A stretch of 36,380 nucleotides of DNA, from the NCBI GenBank assembly GCA_011526365.1, contig WTIO01000010.1, forward strand, positions 1 through 36,380. The letters are read 5' to 3'. The stretch's first letter is position 1. Each line of letters begins with the position of its first letter. Source of the stretch: Flavobacteriales bacterium (GTDB lineage Bacteria > Bacteroidota > Bacteroidia > Flavobacteriales > Flavobacteriaceae). Below, in pieces: positions 23,181 through 31,911 of this stretch. Position numbers and translations under genes: made by a program. The notes under the pieces were generated by a model. It saw nothing but the letters and a program-made list of their open reading frames with translations, was not told the DNA's origin and made no database searches.

Positions 23181-25649
23181 ATGACCCCTGCGAATAACAC
23201 CCGAGTTTTCTGGCTGTTAGCCCTTGTCCTTTTGGGGCTAGTATTTTCGTGCTCCACTAAAAAGGACACCTTTATCAATCGTCAGTACCACCGCCTAAAC
23301 ACCAAGTACAATGTGATGTTTAACGGCGAAGAGGCCTTTGCTACGGGACAAACAATTTTAGCCGCTACTGTAGACGACAATTTTTTTGAATTGTTAGAAG
23401 TAGAGCCCATTTTACTGAGCGGGGAGAGTTATGACACTAATACCGTGGTTCCCGGATTTGATCGTGCGGAGGAAAAAGCGGTAAAAGCCATTCAAAAGCA
23501 CTCCATGAACATTGATGGAAAACAACGCAATGATCAAATTGATAAAGCCTATTTATTATTGGGGAAAGCCCGTTACTACGACCGCCGCTTTTTTCCTGCG
23601 CTGGAAGCATTCAATTATATCCTAGAAACCTACAACAAAAACAGTAGCTATATCGAGGCATTAATTTGGCGGGAAAAAACCAACATTCGTTTGTTTAACT
23701 ATGAGTTGGCCAACAGTAATTTGCGGTCGCTAGCGCGCACCCTTATTCCCAAAAGCCAGTTTTATGGCGCAGCAAATTCCATAATGGCACAGGCTTTTTT
23801 AAAACGGAAAATGCAAGATTCCGCTTGCTTTTATATTCGAAGAGCAGCAATCCACGAAAAACAAAAAGACCTCAAAGGCCGCTATTTTTATATTACTGGC
23901 CAACTTTTTGAAGCAACGGAAAAAAAAGATTCGGCCTATTGGGCCTACCAACAAGTGTTGGAATTGAAGAAAAAGACACCCAGAAAATTTTGGTTAAATG
24001 CCAAATTACAAAGCCTGTTTTTAGAACGGGAGCTGTTTGAGCAAGATCCAGAAGAAGCTTTTATAAAACTACTTAAGAAGTACGATAACCGCGAATACAC
24101 CCACCTTATATATCGTGCTTTAGGAAAATATGAACTCCTAAATGAAAATGAAGAAGCCGCAAAAGATTACCTCTCGGCCTCTTTGCGAAGTAATTTTATC
24201 GACCCTCCCACGCAACGGGCAAATTATGCGGACTTGGCCGATTTTTACTTTAAAAAACAAGATTACCTTACCCACGGAGCGTATTTGGACAGCTTGATTC
24301 CCCTGTTGCCCGCGGACAGCAGAATTCAAAAGAAAACTCAACGTCAACGGGACAACTTACAAACGGTTATTCAATATGAAACCACGCAAATGGTAACAGA
24401 TAGCCTATTGAATCTTATGGCAATGGACACCAGCGCCCAGCGACAATTTTTTGAAACCTATCTAGAAGCTAAAAAAGAACGCCTTTTAGCAGCTGCTTCA
24501 AAAGCCGCCCAGGAACAGGAGAAAGGTTTTTTTGGAGGCAAGAAAAGCAGTTTTTATTTCTACAACCCTACTCTTGTTGCCCAAGGGCAGCAGTATTTTC
24601 AAGCCACCTGGGGGAATCGCCCCAATGTAGATAACTGGCGCGATTCGCAGGCCATTGTGGCCAACACCCTAAACACAGAAAGCAACACTGTGCCCGAAGC
24701 GGGGGTCCAGCCATTAGTTTTGGAAACGGTGGATTTTTATTTAAATAGCATCCCTAAAACAGCAGAAGAAAAAGACTCCCTGCAGGACCTTAATGCACAG
24801 GCTTTATTACAGTTGGGAATGGTTTACAAAGAAAAATTTAAAAACAATGCCTTGGCAACACTTCGCTTAGAGGCACTCTTAGCAAAAGACCCTAAACCGA
24901 ATTATAAAGTTCCGGGCCTGTATCATTTGTATAAAATTTTTGAGCAACAAGACACAATAAGAGCTGCAAGCCTAAAGACAAAGATCATTACAGCCCATGC
25001 TGAAACAGCTTATGCTCAAATTTTAAGTGACCCCGAAAATTTTAATGCCCAAAACCTACAAACCCCGCAGGCGCTATACGGTAAGCTCCTTCAACACTAC
25101 CAAAATCAAGAGTTTGATGCCTTTTTGGAAAAACTTCCCAACTACAATATCATTTTAGAGCCCACCACCTTTGCCCCTAAACTCGCACTTATAAATGCCA
25201 ATGTGCAAGCGCGCCTCCACGGGTTGGACGCCTGGAAAGCGGCATTAGAACAGCTTATAGCAGATTTTCCACAAACTACAGCGGCTGAAAAAGCAGCGGC
25301 CTTGTTAGGCAAAAGCAACTTGATGTTGCAAGAAGACAGCCTACGAACGGTACTTAATTACAAATGGATTTTTCCTCTTGAAACAGCACAAAACTTTCAA
25401 GACAGCTTACGAAAACAATTGCAACAGCTTATTCAAAAACAGAGAGGATGGACGCTATCCGAAGACCTTTTTGATGCTGAGCGAAAGCTATTTGTAGTTC
25501 ACGGGATACGAAACCCACAACGAGTTTCTGAGCTTAAAGCAGCATTGAGTCCTAAAAAAAATATAATTTTAGAGGCCCCAAATCATATCGTGTTAAGCAA
25601 GGCCTACAGAAATATGTTCAAAACAAAAGAACTTAAACTGACACAATGA
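23181..25649 (+). CDS. sprE: SprE/PorW-like type IX secretion and gliding lipoprotein
   Basis: An 822-residue lipoprotein: signal peptide with lipobox cysteine 24 (LLGLVFSC), then CSTKKDTFINRQYHRLNTKYNVMFNGEEAF, the recognisable start of SprE (Flavobacterium) / PorW (Porphyromonas) proteins. Arrays of helical TPR-like repeats follow (for example QIDKAYLLLGKARYYDRRFFPALEAFNYIL and SLQDLNAQALLQLGMVYKEKFKNNALATLRLEAL). The family is needed for type IX secretion and, in gliders, for motility; it links the PorKLMN motor complex to the outer-membrane translocon. Length is close to the roughly 870 residues of the F. johnsoniae protein. Its stop overlaps the bactofilin start (ATGA). No clear promoter lies in the 41 nt upstream. 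Confidence 0.88.
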   Translation: MTPANNTRVFWLLALVLLGLVFSCSTKKDTFINRQYHRLNTKYNVMFNGEEAFATGQTILAATVDDNFFELLEVEPILLSGESYDTNTVVPGFDRAEEKAVKAIQKHSMNIDGKQRNDQIDKAYLLLGKARYYDRRFFPALEAFNYILETYNKNSSYIEALIWREKTNIRLFNYELANSNLRSLARTLIPKSQFYGAANSIMAQAFLKRKMQDSACFYIRRAAIHEKQKDLKGRYFYITGQLFEATEKKDSAYWAYQQVLELKKKTPRKFWLNAKLQSLFLERELFEQDPEEAFIKLLKKYDNREYTHLIYRALGKYELLNENEEAAKDYLSASLRSNFIDPPTQRANYADLADFYFKKQDYLTHGAYLDSLIPLLPADSRIQKKTQRQRDNLQTVIQYETTQMVTDSLLNLMAMDTSAQRQFFETYLEAKKERLLAAASKAAQEQEKGFFGGKKSSFYFYNPTLVAQGQQYFQATWGNRPNVDNWRDSQAIVANTLNTESNTVPEAGVQPLVLETVDFYLNSIPKTAEEKDSLQDLNAQALLQLGMVYKEKFKNNALATLRLEALLAKDPKPNYKVPGLYHLYKIFEQQDTIRAASLKTKIITAHAETAYAQILSDPENFNAQNLQTPQALYGKLLQHYQNQEFDAFLEKLPNYNIILEPTTFAPKLALINANVQARLHGLDAWKAALEQLIADFPQTTAAEKAAALLGKSNLMLQEDSLRTVLNYKWIFPLETAQNFQDSLRKQLQQLIQKQRGWTLSEDLFDAERKLFVVHGIRNPQRVSELKAALSPKKNIILEAPNHIVLSKAYRNMFKTKELKLTQ

Positions 25650-26038
25650 AACATATGGACAGCAACGGTCAATACAGCAGAATTGAAAACTCTACAAAAA
25701 TTAAAGGGGAAGTTATCTCTGAAGGAGACCTTCGAATTGACGGTGTCCTCGAGGGCACGCTGAAAACAGCAGGCAAGGTAATAATTGGAAAAGAAGGCGT
25801 CCTTATAGGCGGAGTAACCTGTCAAAACGCAGACGTTGAAGGCCACATTAAAGGCAATGTTTTTGTGGAACAAACCCTTTCGTTAAAAGCGCCTAGCAAA
25901 GTTGAAGGGGAAGTAATCACTGACAAGCTTATTGTAGAAGCAGGCGCAACATTTAACGCCACCTGCACTATGGATATAGCGAGTAAGGACGTGAAAACCC
26001 TTAATACAGTCGACGAAAAACATGCCAAAAAAGCCTAA
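25646..26038 (+). CDS. Bactofilin (polymer-forming cytoskeletal protein)
   Basis: The 130-residue protein has a central right-handed beta-helix pattern characteristic of bactofilins: IKGEVISEGDLRIDGVLEGTL, VIIGKEGVLIGGV, DVEGHIKGNVFVEQTLSL and VEGEVITDKLIVEAGATF. Charged, flexible ends flank it. Bactofilins self-assemble without nucleotides into membrane-associated filaments that position cell-wall, polarity or appendage machinery. Its ATG overlaps the sprE stop by 4 nt, and its 3' end overlaps atpZ by 17 nt. It is therefore transcribed with a type IX secretion gene and an ATP synthase accessory gene. Confidence 0.92.
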   Translation: MKHMDSNGQYSRIENSTKIKGEVISEGDLRIDGVLEGTLKTAGKVIIGKEGVLIGGVTCQNADVEGHIKGNVFVEQTLSLKAPSKVEGEVITDKLIVEAGATFNATCTMDIASKDVKTLNTVDEKHAKKA

Positions 26039-26228
26039 ATCTTGGCTTATTTTTTCTGGACTGGCCTTTCAAATTGCCATTGTCATGTACGGGGCGGTAA
26101 AGTTGGGACAACACTTGGACGACCGTTATCAATGGCCTAAGCCCTATGGCATATTGGTTGTATGCATGTTGGCCCTATTCATGGTCATTTACCTTATTTA
26201 TGCCCAAACCAAAAACTTAAATAAATAA
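26022..26228 (+). CDS. AtpZ/AtpI-family ATP synthase accessory membrane protein
   Basis: A 68-residue protein with two membrane helices (WLIFSGLAFQIAIVMYGAVKLG and YGILVVCMLALFMVIYLIY) joined by the loop QHLDDRYQWPKP. This is the AtpZ/'F0F1-ATPase subunit' layout, including G.......G..LD and the proline-containing loop. Relatives are encoded before atpB and are linked to assembly of the F0 sector or magnesium transport. It overlaps bactofilin by 17 nt and touches DUF6168 as TAATG. A dedicated F0 role is inferred from position and family. Confidence 0.8.
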   Translation: MPKKPKSWLIFSGLAFQIAIVMYGAVKLGQHLDDRYQWPKPYGILVVCMLALFMVIYLIYAQTKNLNK

Positions 26229-26608
26229 TGCTGCGCAAGGTATTTTCACTTGCGATAGCCGCGGCCACATTTCTTGGGGCCTTTTTATGGCAGTACTCTT
26301 TTTGTGAAACTCAATCCTTTTCCTGCATCGCTTTGGTGCAAACAGGCTACATTTTTAATGGCAGTGTTGCCTTTGGGGTGATCTTGCTGGTGGCAGGAGT
26401 AAAAAGCCCGCGATCACTAGCCCCCTTTTGGGGATTTATGTTGGGTTCTCTACTCAAAGCCCTTGGGTTTTTTGTATTAATGTACCCAGAAATGAAAGCA
26501 GACGGAGGTATCTCCCGCCCAGAATTTTTCACCTTTTTTATTCCCTATTTAATTGCACTTCTTTGGGAAACATACTTTTTAATGCAAGCCACTAGTAAGG
26601 TCCATTAG
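26228..26608 (+). CDS. DUF6168 family membrane protein
   Basis: The 126-residue protein has four predicted membrane helices: the N-terminal one after MLRKVFSLAIAAATFLGAFLW, one at IFNGSVAFGVILLVAGV, one at FWGFMLGSLLKALGFFVLMY, and a last one at FFTFFIPYLIALLWETYFLMQ. I assign it to DUF6168, a flavobacterial family of unknown function found between atpZ and atpB. Its size, helix number and location match those of AtpI, the c-ring assembly factor, so a similar role is possible but not shown by sequence. Its start overlaps the atpZ stop (TAATG). The next 129 nt hold the atpB promoter. Confidence 0.78.
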   Translation: MLRKVFSLAIAAATFLGAFLWQYSFCETQSFSCIALVQTGYIFNGSVAFGVILLVAGVKSPRSLAPFWGFMLGSLLKALGFFVLMYPEMKADGGISRPEFFTFFIPYLIALLWETYFLMQATSKVH

Positions 26609-26694
26609 TACATGAAGAAACGGTATAAAAAAACCCCTCGGCTACATCTGTCAAAAAATTTTTAAAACATGGTGTGTAAATTCAAGAGAACACT

Positions 26695-26702
26695 TACATT
26701 TG
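26695..26702 (+). promoter_or_regulatory. -7 promoter element for the atpBEFHAG operon
   Basis: TACATTTG, an exact consensus match, lies 35 nt upstream of the atpB ATG, giving this operon a longer leader than most genes here. At the -33 position only GTG is seen. The rest of 26609-26737 shows no terminator hairpin after DUF6168. Confidence 0.5.
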
Positions 26703-26737
26703 CTGCAAAATTTAGACACTAAATTCAAATCTTAAAA

Positions 26738-27808
26738 ATGCTGCAACTTCTTCGCCGTGTTTTTTTTATTGGACTGCTTTTCGGAGCAACTACTGTGTTG
26801 GCAAAAGAAGCTGACGCACAACCCACTTCCCTAAAGGCCGAAATAAAAGCTTACATTAACCATCACCTTGAGGATGCACACGATTTTACGCTCTTAAGTT
26901 ATACTGCCAAAGACGGTCATAAAGTGCATGTTGGCATACCCCTCCCAGTTATATTGTGGGACAATGGTCTTAAAATATTTTCTTCTTCCAAACTGTATCA
27001 CGGAGAAAGTGTTGCTAAAGTAGGGGACAGTTACTACAAACTGGACCATGGAAAAATTTACCGTACCGATGCTGAAGGGACAATTACCTTCGACGCGGAG
27101 CATCATGCAACAAATGTTGCCCCTCTAGATTTTTCAATCACAAAAAATGTGTTTTCTATTTTACTGACAGCACTCATTATGTTTTTCCTATTCAGAGGAC
27201 TGGCAAAATCCTATACTGAAAACGGAATGATTGCCAAAGGAGTAGGGCGGTTTATGGAACCCATTATTTTATATGTACGCGATGAAATAGCCATCCCTAA
27301 TATTGGGGAAAAGCACTACAAGCGCTACATGAGTTATTTACTTACCTTGTTCTTTTTCATTTGGTTTTTAAACCTGTTGGGGCTTACTCCCCTAGGGATT
27401 AATGTGACAGGAAATATTGCCATTACATTTTGTTTGGCATTAATCACCTTTATCATTACCAATGTTTCTGGAAATAAAGCCTACTGGGGACATATCTTTT
27501 GGATGCCTGGAGTACCTACCTTTATGAAAATTGTATTGGCCCCCGTAGAACTCCTTGGCGTATTTATTAAACCCTTTTCGTTAATGATTCGATTGTATGC
27601 GAACATTTCTGCAGGGCATATCGTACTGATGAGCTTAATAGGGTTAATTTTTATATTTAAAAACTGGTTGGGTTCAAGCTTGTCATTCGCCTTGGCCTTT
27701 GCCATTTCAATAATTGAAATTTTAGTTGCGCTATTGCAAGCCTACATATTTACGGTGCTTTCGGCCCTGTATTTTGGCTTTGCGGTAGAAGAACACGATG
27801 AACATTAA
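26738..27808 (+). CDS. atpB: ATP synthase F0 subunit a
   Basis: Stator channel subunit that passes protons to the c-ring. The 356-residue product is longer than the E. coli protein (271). It starts with a signal-peptide-like segment (MLQLLRRVFFIGLLFGATTVLA) and about 110 residues of soluble, probably periplasmic sequence before the first conserved membrane helix, an extension usual in Bacteroidota. The essential arginine is in LMIRLYANISAGHIV (Arg285), and the last helices end in ALLQAYIFTVLSALYFGFAVEEHDEH. It is the first gene of the operon, and atpE follows after 30 nt. Confidence 0.95.
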   Translation: MLQLLRRVFFIGLLFGATTVLAKEADAQPTSLKAEIKAYINHHLEDAHDFTLLSYTAKDGHKVHVGIPLPVILWDNGLKIFSSSKLYHGESVAKVGDSYYKLDHGKIYRTDAEGTITFDAEHHATNVAPLDFSITKNVFSILLTALIMFFLFRGLAKSYTENGMIAKGVGRFMEPIILYVRDEIAIPNIGEKHYKRYMSYLLTLFFFIWFLNLLGLTPLGINVTGNIAITFCLALITFIITNVSGNKAYWGHIFWMPGVPTFMKIVLAPVELLGVFIKPFSLMIRLYANISAGHIVLMSLIGLIFIFKNWLGSSLSFALAFAISIIEILVALLQAYIFTVLSALYFGFAVEEHDEH

Positions 27809-27820
27809 TAGTAATTTTAA

Positions 27821-28030
<210 letters not shown>

Positions 28031-28078
28031 TCACACCCCAAACAACAGCGCTTATACAATACTAAAAAATCCACTCGT

Positions 28079-28579
28079 ATGGAAAAGTTAATCAGTGAAT
28101 TCTCTTTTGGCTTGTTTTTTTGGCAGCTCTTCATTTTTGTAGGGCTTGTATTATTGCTTAAAAAATACGCTTGGAAACCCATTTTAGACACCGTTAATGA
28201 ACGGGAAAGCTCTATTAAAGGTGCTTTAAGTGCTGCCGCTGCAGCGCGTGAAGAAATGGAAAACCTTCAGGCCGACAACCAACGGATATTGAAGGAAGCC
28301 CGTGCCGAACGGGACACGCTCCTGAAAGAGGCGCGCACTTCAAGCAATCAAATTGTTGAGCAAGCTAAAGCAGAGGCCAAGAAAGAGGCCGATAAAATCA
28401 TGCAACAGACACAGGAAGCCATTGCCAATGAAAAGGCAGCGGCTTTAGAAGACCTTAAACGTCAAGTTGCAGGATTTTCACTCGATATTGCTGAGCAGGT
28501 GCTTAAGTCAGAATTGGAAAGCGAAAGCAAACAAAAGCAGCTTGTAGAAAAGTTGTTGTCCGACGTAAAGTTAAAGTAG
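28079..28579 (+). CDS. atpF: ATP synthase F0 subunit b
   Basis: Peripheral-stalk subunit of 166 residues: one N-terminal membrane helix (FGLFFWQLFIFVGLVLLLKKYAW, with the usual LKKYAWKPI exit), then a long charged helix (residues about 35-160; INERE-like VNERESSIKGAL, AREEMENLQADNQRILKEA, AEAKKEADKIM). This is the right-handed coiled coil that holds F1 through delta. The start ATG at 28079 follows a 48-nt gap after atpE; atpH begins 1 nt after the stop. Only one b gene is present, as expected for a homodimeric stalk. Confidence 0.94.
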   Translation: MEKLISEFSFGLFFWQLFIFVGLVLLLKKYAWKPILDTVNERESSIKGALSAAAAAREEMENLQADNQRILKEARAERDTLLKEARTSSNQIVEQAKAEAKKEADKIMQQTQEAIANEKAAALEDLKRQVAGFSLDIAEQVLKSELESESKQKQLVEKLLSDVKLK

Positions 28580-28580
28580 T

Positions 28581-29129
28581 ATGAAATCATCACGAGCAGC
28601 CATACGCTATGCCAAAGCCGTTTTAAGTCAAGCACTAGAAGTGCAACACGCAACTGAGGTGGCTAATGACATGCGCCTTATCGTGACAACATTTCAAAAC
28701 CATCCCGAACTCACTGCACTACTGCACAACGCTGTAGTGCCAGTAGCTCGAAAAAAAGCGGCAGTTCAACAGTTGTTTGCTCAAACCAGCAAAACAACCC
28801 AGCAGCTTTTAGATTTACTAGAACGCAACAAGCGAATTAGTTTGTTGGAGGGCGTAGCACAAAAGTACCTGGCCCTTTATGACAAACACCAAGGAAAAGT
28901 AATTGCCACGGTAACCACGGCAGTTCCTTTGGACGCTGCAACAGAGAAAAAGGTACTCGAAAAAGCCAAAGCCCTTAGTGCGGCTGAGGTCACCTTAGAA
29001 AATCGAGTGGACCCCTCTATTATTGGAGGATTTATACTGCGTGTTGGGCATTTGGAGTACAACGCCGCAATCACGCAACAATTGGAGCAGTACAAGCGTA
29101 CGCTCACTCAAACAAACTATACCGCATAA
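28581..29129 (+). CDS. atpH: ATP synthase F1 subunit delta
   Basis: The 182-residue OSCP/delta subunit caps the alpha3beta3 head and joins it to the b stalk. The helical N-terminal domain begins AAIRYAKAVLSQALE, the family-typical opening, with LLDLLERNKRISLLEGVAQKYLALYDKHQG at its end. The C-terminal domain has VATVTTAVPLD-type strands (VIATVTTAVPLDAATEKKVLEKA) and the conserved end DPSIIGGFILRVGHLEYNAAITQQLEQ. It sits 1 nt after atpF and 12 nt before atpA, in the standard F-H-A order. Confidence 0.93.
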   Translation: MKSSRAAIRYAKAVLSQALEVQHATEVANDMRLIVTTFQNHPELTALLHNAVVPVARKKAAVQQLFAQTSKTTQQLLDLLERNKRISLLEGVAQKYLALYDKHQGKVIATVTTAVPLDAATEKKVLEKAKALSAAEVTLENRVDPSIIGGFILRVGHLEYNAAITQQLEQYKRTLTQTNYTA

Positions 29130-29141
29130 ACAAATTGTATT

Positions 29142-30719
29142 ATGGCAGAAATTAAACCCGCTGAAGTATCCGCAATATTAAAAGACCAGCTAGCAGGCCT
29201 AGACACTGCTGCTTCCTTAGACGAAGTAGGAACAGTTCTTGAAGTTGGGGATGGTATTGCCCGTGTGTTTGGACTTACCAACGCCCAATATGGGGAGTTG
29301 GTTACTTTTGAAAACGGCATGGAAGGGATGGTACTTAACCTCGAAGAAGATAATGTAGGGGTAGTACTTTTAGGGCCTTCTAAAGAAATTAAAGAAGGGA
29401 ATACAGTTAAGCGCACCCAGCGCATTGCCTCCATCAATGTAGGCGAAGGGATTGTAGGCCGCGTTGTGGACACCTTGGGGACTCCCATCGACGGAAAAGG
29501 CCCAATTGCCGGTGAAACCTATGAAATGCCATTGGAGCGTAAAGCTCCAGGAGTAATTTTCCGTCAGCCTGTAAATGAACCCTTGCAAACGGGAATTAAA
29601 GCCATTGATGCCATGATTCCTGTAGGAAGAGGACAACGGGAATTGGTAATTGGGGACCGTCAAACAGGGAAAACGACAGTTTGTATTGACACCATTCTCA
29701 ATCAAAAAGAATTTTACGATGCAGGAGAACCTGTATACTGTATTTATGTTGCCATCGGACAAAAGGCATCTACAGTTGCAGGGATTGCAAAAACATTGGA
29801 AGATCGTGGAGCCATGGCCTACACAACCATAGTAGCGGCCAACGCTTCTGATCCTGCCCCCATGCAGGTATATGCTCCTTTTGCCGGAGCGGCCATTGGA
29901 GAGTATTTTAGAGATACCGGTCGTCCGGCATTAATTATTTATGATGACTTATCGAAGCAGGCAGTAGCCTACCGAGAGGTATCCCTACTATTACGTCGTC
30001 CTCCAGGGCGTGAGGCCTATCCCGGAGACGTATTCTATTTGCACTCACGTTTGTTAGAACGTGCAGCAAAAGTGATCAATGACGACACCATTGCACAAGG
30101 GATGAACGACTTACCAGATTCCCTTAAAAAAATAGTTAAAGGTGGCGGCTCATTAACGGCACTACCAATTATTGAAACACAAGCAGGAGACGTTTCTGCC
30201 TATATTCCTACCAACGTAATTTCTATCACCGACGGGCAAATTTTCCTTGAGTCTGACTTGTTTAACTCAGGGGTTCGCCCAGCGATTAACGTAGGAATCT
30301 CGGTTTCTCGAGTAGGAGGATCTGCACAAATTAAATCCATGAAAAAGGTTGCAGGAACATTAAAACTAGACCAGGCGCAATTCCGTGAATTAGAAGCCTT
30401 CGCTAAGTTTGGTTCTGACCTTGATGCAGCAACGCTAAATGTCATTGAAAAAGGGAAGCGTAATGTGGAAATTTTGAAGCAAGCACAAAACGACCCTTTT
30501 AAGGTAGAAGAACAAGTGGCCATAATTTATGCCGGTTCTAAAAACCTGCTACGTCAGGTGCCTGTGGAGGAAGTGAAAGCTTTCGAACAAAACTATTTGG
30601 AAACCCTAAGAAGCAAACACGCAAAAACACTAGCTACGCTTAAAGAAGGAAAACTTACCGATGAGGTGGTGGACACTTTAAATGCTGTAGCTGCTGATTT
30701 GGCGAAACAATACGCATAA
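29142..30719 (+). CDS. atpA: ATP synthase F1 subunit alpha
   Basis: Regulatory/nucleotide-binding subunit of the F1 head, 525 residues (E. coli 513). It has an N-terminal beta-barrel ([18 protein letters not shown]), a Walker A motif GDRQTGKT at 171-178, Walker [35 protein letters not shown] (with the catalytic-site arginine in the [16 protein letters not shown] region typical of alpha), and a helical C-terminal domain. The DDLSKQA and [22 protein letters not shown] signatures distinguish alpha from beta. It shares TAATG with atpG. Confidence 0.97.
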   Translation: MAEIKPAEVSAILKDQLAGLDTAASLDEVGTVLEVGDGIARVFGLTNAQYGELVTFENGMEGMVLNLEEDNVGVVLLGPSKEIKEGNTVKRTQRIASINVGEGIVGRVVDTLGTPIDGKGPIAGETYEMPLERKAPGVIFRQPVNEPLQTGIKAIDAMIPVGRGQRELVIGDRQTGKTTVCIDTILNQKEFYDAGEPVYCIYVAIGQKASTVAGIAKTLEDRGAMAYTTIVAANASDPAPMQVYAPFAGAAIGEYFRDTGRPALIIYDDLSKQAVAYREVSLLLRRPPGREAYPGDVFYLHSRLLERAAKVINDDTIAQGMNDLPDSLKKIVKGGGSLTALPIIETQAGDVSAYIPTNVISITDGQIFLESDLFNSGVRPAINVGISVSRVGGSAQIKSMKKVAGTLKLDQAQFRELEAFAKFGSDLDAATLNVIEKGKRNVEILKQAQNDPFKVEEQVAIIYAGSKNLLRQVPVEEVKAFEQNYLETLRSKHAKTLATLKEGKLTDEVVDTLNAVAADLAKQYA

Positions 30720-31579
30720 TGGCAAACCTTAAGGAAATACGCAACAGAATTGCATCGGTGTCTTCTACCATGCAAATCACCAATGCCATGAAAATGGTTT
30801 CTGCTGCCAAACTTAAAAAGGCGCAGGATGCCATTACGGCCATGCGTCCCTATGCTAATAAATTAAGCGAGCTTATTCAAAACCTCTCTGCTACAACCGC
30901 AGCTGAAGCCAACCCCTATGGCGTTGTACGCCCGGTGCAATCGGTGTTAATTATTCCCCTTACTTCCAACAGAGGATTGTGTGGGGCATTCAATTCTAAC
31001 ATCCTCAAGGCAACCCACGAATTGGCAACACAAACCTATGCAGGAAAAGAGGTAAAGGTCCTCTCTATTGGAAAAAAAGGCAGCGAGTTGTTGGCCAAGC
31101 GAATGAATGTAGTGAGCACCCACGATGAAGTATATGACAACTTGACTTTTGCTACCGTAAGCCCCATTGTAGAGGATGTTATGGACGCTTTTGTAGCGCA
31201 AACCTATGATGAGGTGGTTGTGGTGTATAACAAGTTTAAAAATGCCGCAACGCAAATTGTAACTACCGAACAATTATTGCCTTTAGTGTCCGAGGGGGAA
31301 GAAGAAAATACCGCTACCATAGATTACATTTACGAACCCTCACAGGCAGGTATTTTAACCACACTATTGCCAAAATCTATTAAAATGCAGTTGTTCAAAG
31401 CACTCAGCGATTCCTTTGCCAGTGAACACGGAGCACGAATGACCGCTATGCACAAGGCCACGGATAATGCTACTGAGTTACGCGATCAGTTGAAACTAAC
31501 GTATAACAAAGCACGTCAGGCGGCCATTACCAATGAGATTCTTGAAATTGTTAGTGGTGCAGAAGCGCTAAACAATTAA
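30719..31579 (+). CDS. atpG: ATP synthase F1 subunit gamma
   Basis: The 286-residue central shaft subunit. The N-terminal helix [36 protein letters not shown] and the C-terminal helix ARMTAMHKATDNATELRDQLKLTYNKARQAAITNEILEIVSGAEAL form the rotating coiled coil. The middle Rossmann-like part (SVLIIPLTSNRGLCGAFNSNILK) contacts epsilon and c. Its ATG overlaps the atpA stop. An intrinsic terminator follows 25 nt after the stop, so the operon ends here without atpD (beta) and atpC (epsilon), which must be elsewhere. Confidence 0.96.
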   Translation: MANLKEIRNRIASVSSTMQITNAMKMVSAAKLKKAQDAITAMRPYANKLSELIQNLSATTAAEANPYGVVRPVQSVLIIPLTSNRGLCGAFNSNILKATHELATQTYAGKEVKVLSIGKKGSELLAKRMNVVSTHDEVYDNLTFATVSPIVEDVMDAFVAQTYDEVVVVYNKFKNAATQIVTTEQLLPLVSEGEEENTATIDYIYEPSQAGILTTLLPKSIKMQLFKALSDSFASEHGARMTAMHKATDNATELRDQLKLTYNKARQAAITNEILEIVSGAEALNN

Positions 31580-31604
31580 TTATAACAGCTCAAAATCAAA
31601 AAAC

Positions 31605-31629
31605 ATCCTCCTCCGGGAGGATTTTTTTT
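31605..31629 (+). terminator. Intrinsic terminator of the atp operon
   Basis: A 7-bp perfect stem ATCCTCC/GGAGGAT (31605-31611 and 31616-31622) with the four-base loop TCCG is followed by a T-run to 31629 and preceded by an A-rich stretch (31598-31603) that could extend pairing. It is the only strong intrinsic terminator I see in the window. Confidence 0.9.
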
Positions 31630-31641
31630 GCTCTATTGTAA

Positions 31642-31824
31642 CCTTTTAAAATTAAATACAAGGATCACCTAAATGTCAATCAATTTATTGTAGGCCTAAG
31701 CGGTTACCTCAGCTTAGGGCCCTATTTTTACATCTATTCCAAGTACAAACTCACCCCTGTTTTTCGAAACCAATCCCCCCAGACCAACCACTTTGTGGTA
31801 GGGCTTCGCATGAACTTTGATTAG
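31642..31824 (+). pseudogene. C-terminal remnant of an outer-membrane beta-barrel protein
   Basis: A 60-codon open frame without any ATG, GTG or TTG at its start (an in-frame TAA lies at 31639-31641) ends at the TAG 31822-31824. It reads like the last strands of a Bacteroidota outer-membrane barrel: alternating aromatic/aliphatic residues (VGLSGYLSLGPYFYIYSKYK), LTPVFRNQSPQTNHF, and a C-terminal strand VVGLRMNFD of the kind recognised by the BAM complex. The 5' part is gone, and the frame abuts the atp terminator. It is therefore a deletion relic rather than a gene. The region 31580-31911 holds the terminator, this relic and the dut promoter, and nothing else I can identify. Confidence 0.65.
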
Positions 31825-31884
31825 TATGTACCCTTTCTTGCGTTAAAGTTACTCTAATTCTAAACGGGGGGTCATAGGAGGCAG

Positions 31885-31900
31885 TAATTTTGTATTTTTA
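31885..31900 (+). promoter_or_regulatory. -7 promoter element(s) for dut
   Basis: TAATTTTG (31885-31892, exact match) is followed directly by TATTTTTA (31893-31900, seven of eight). Either could serve the dut ATG at 31912, leaving 19 or 11 nt between element and start. No good -33 TTG is visible. Confidence 0.5.
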
Positions 31901-31911
31901 CGAAAAACACT

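Noticed and set aside
26655-26672. A/T palindrome after DUF6168 as a terminator
   Set aside because: The AAAAAATTTTT stretch has no GC-rich stem and no stable hairpin, so it is not a convincing intrinsic terminator.
29370-29762. 130-codon minus-strand frame inside atpA
   Set aside because: It lies wholly antisense to a strongly conserved gene and has no family features; it is a codon-bias shadow.
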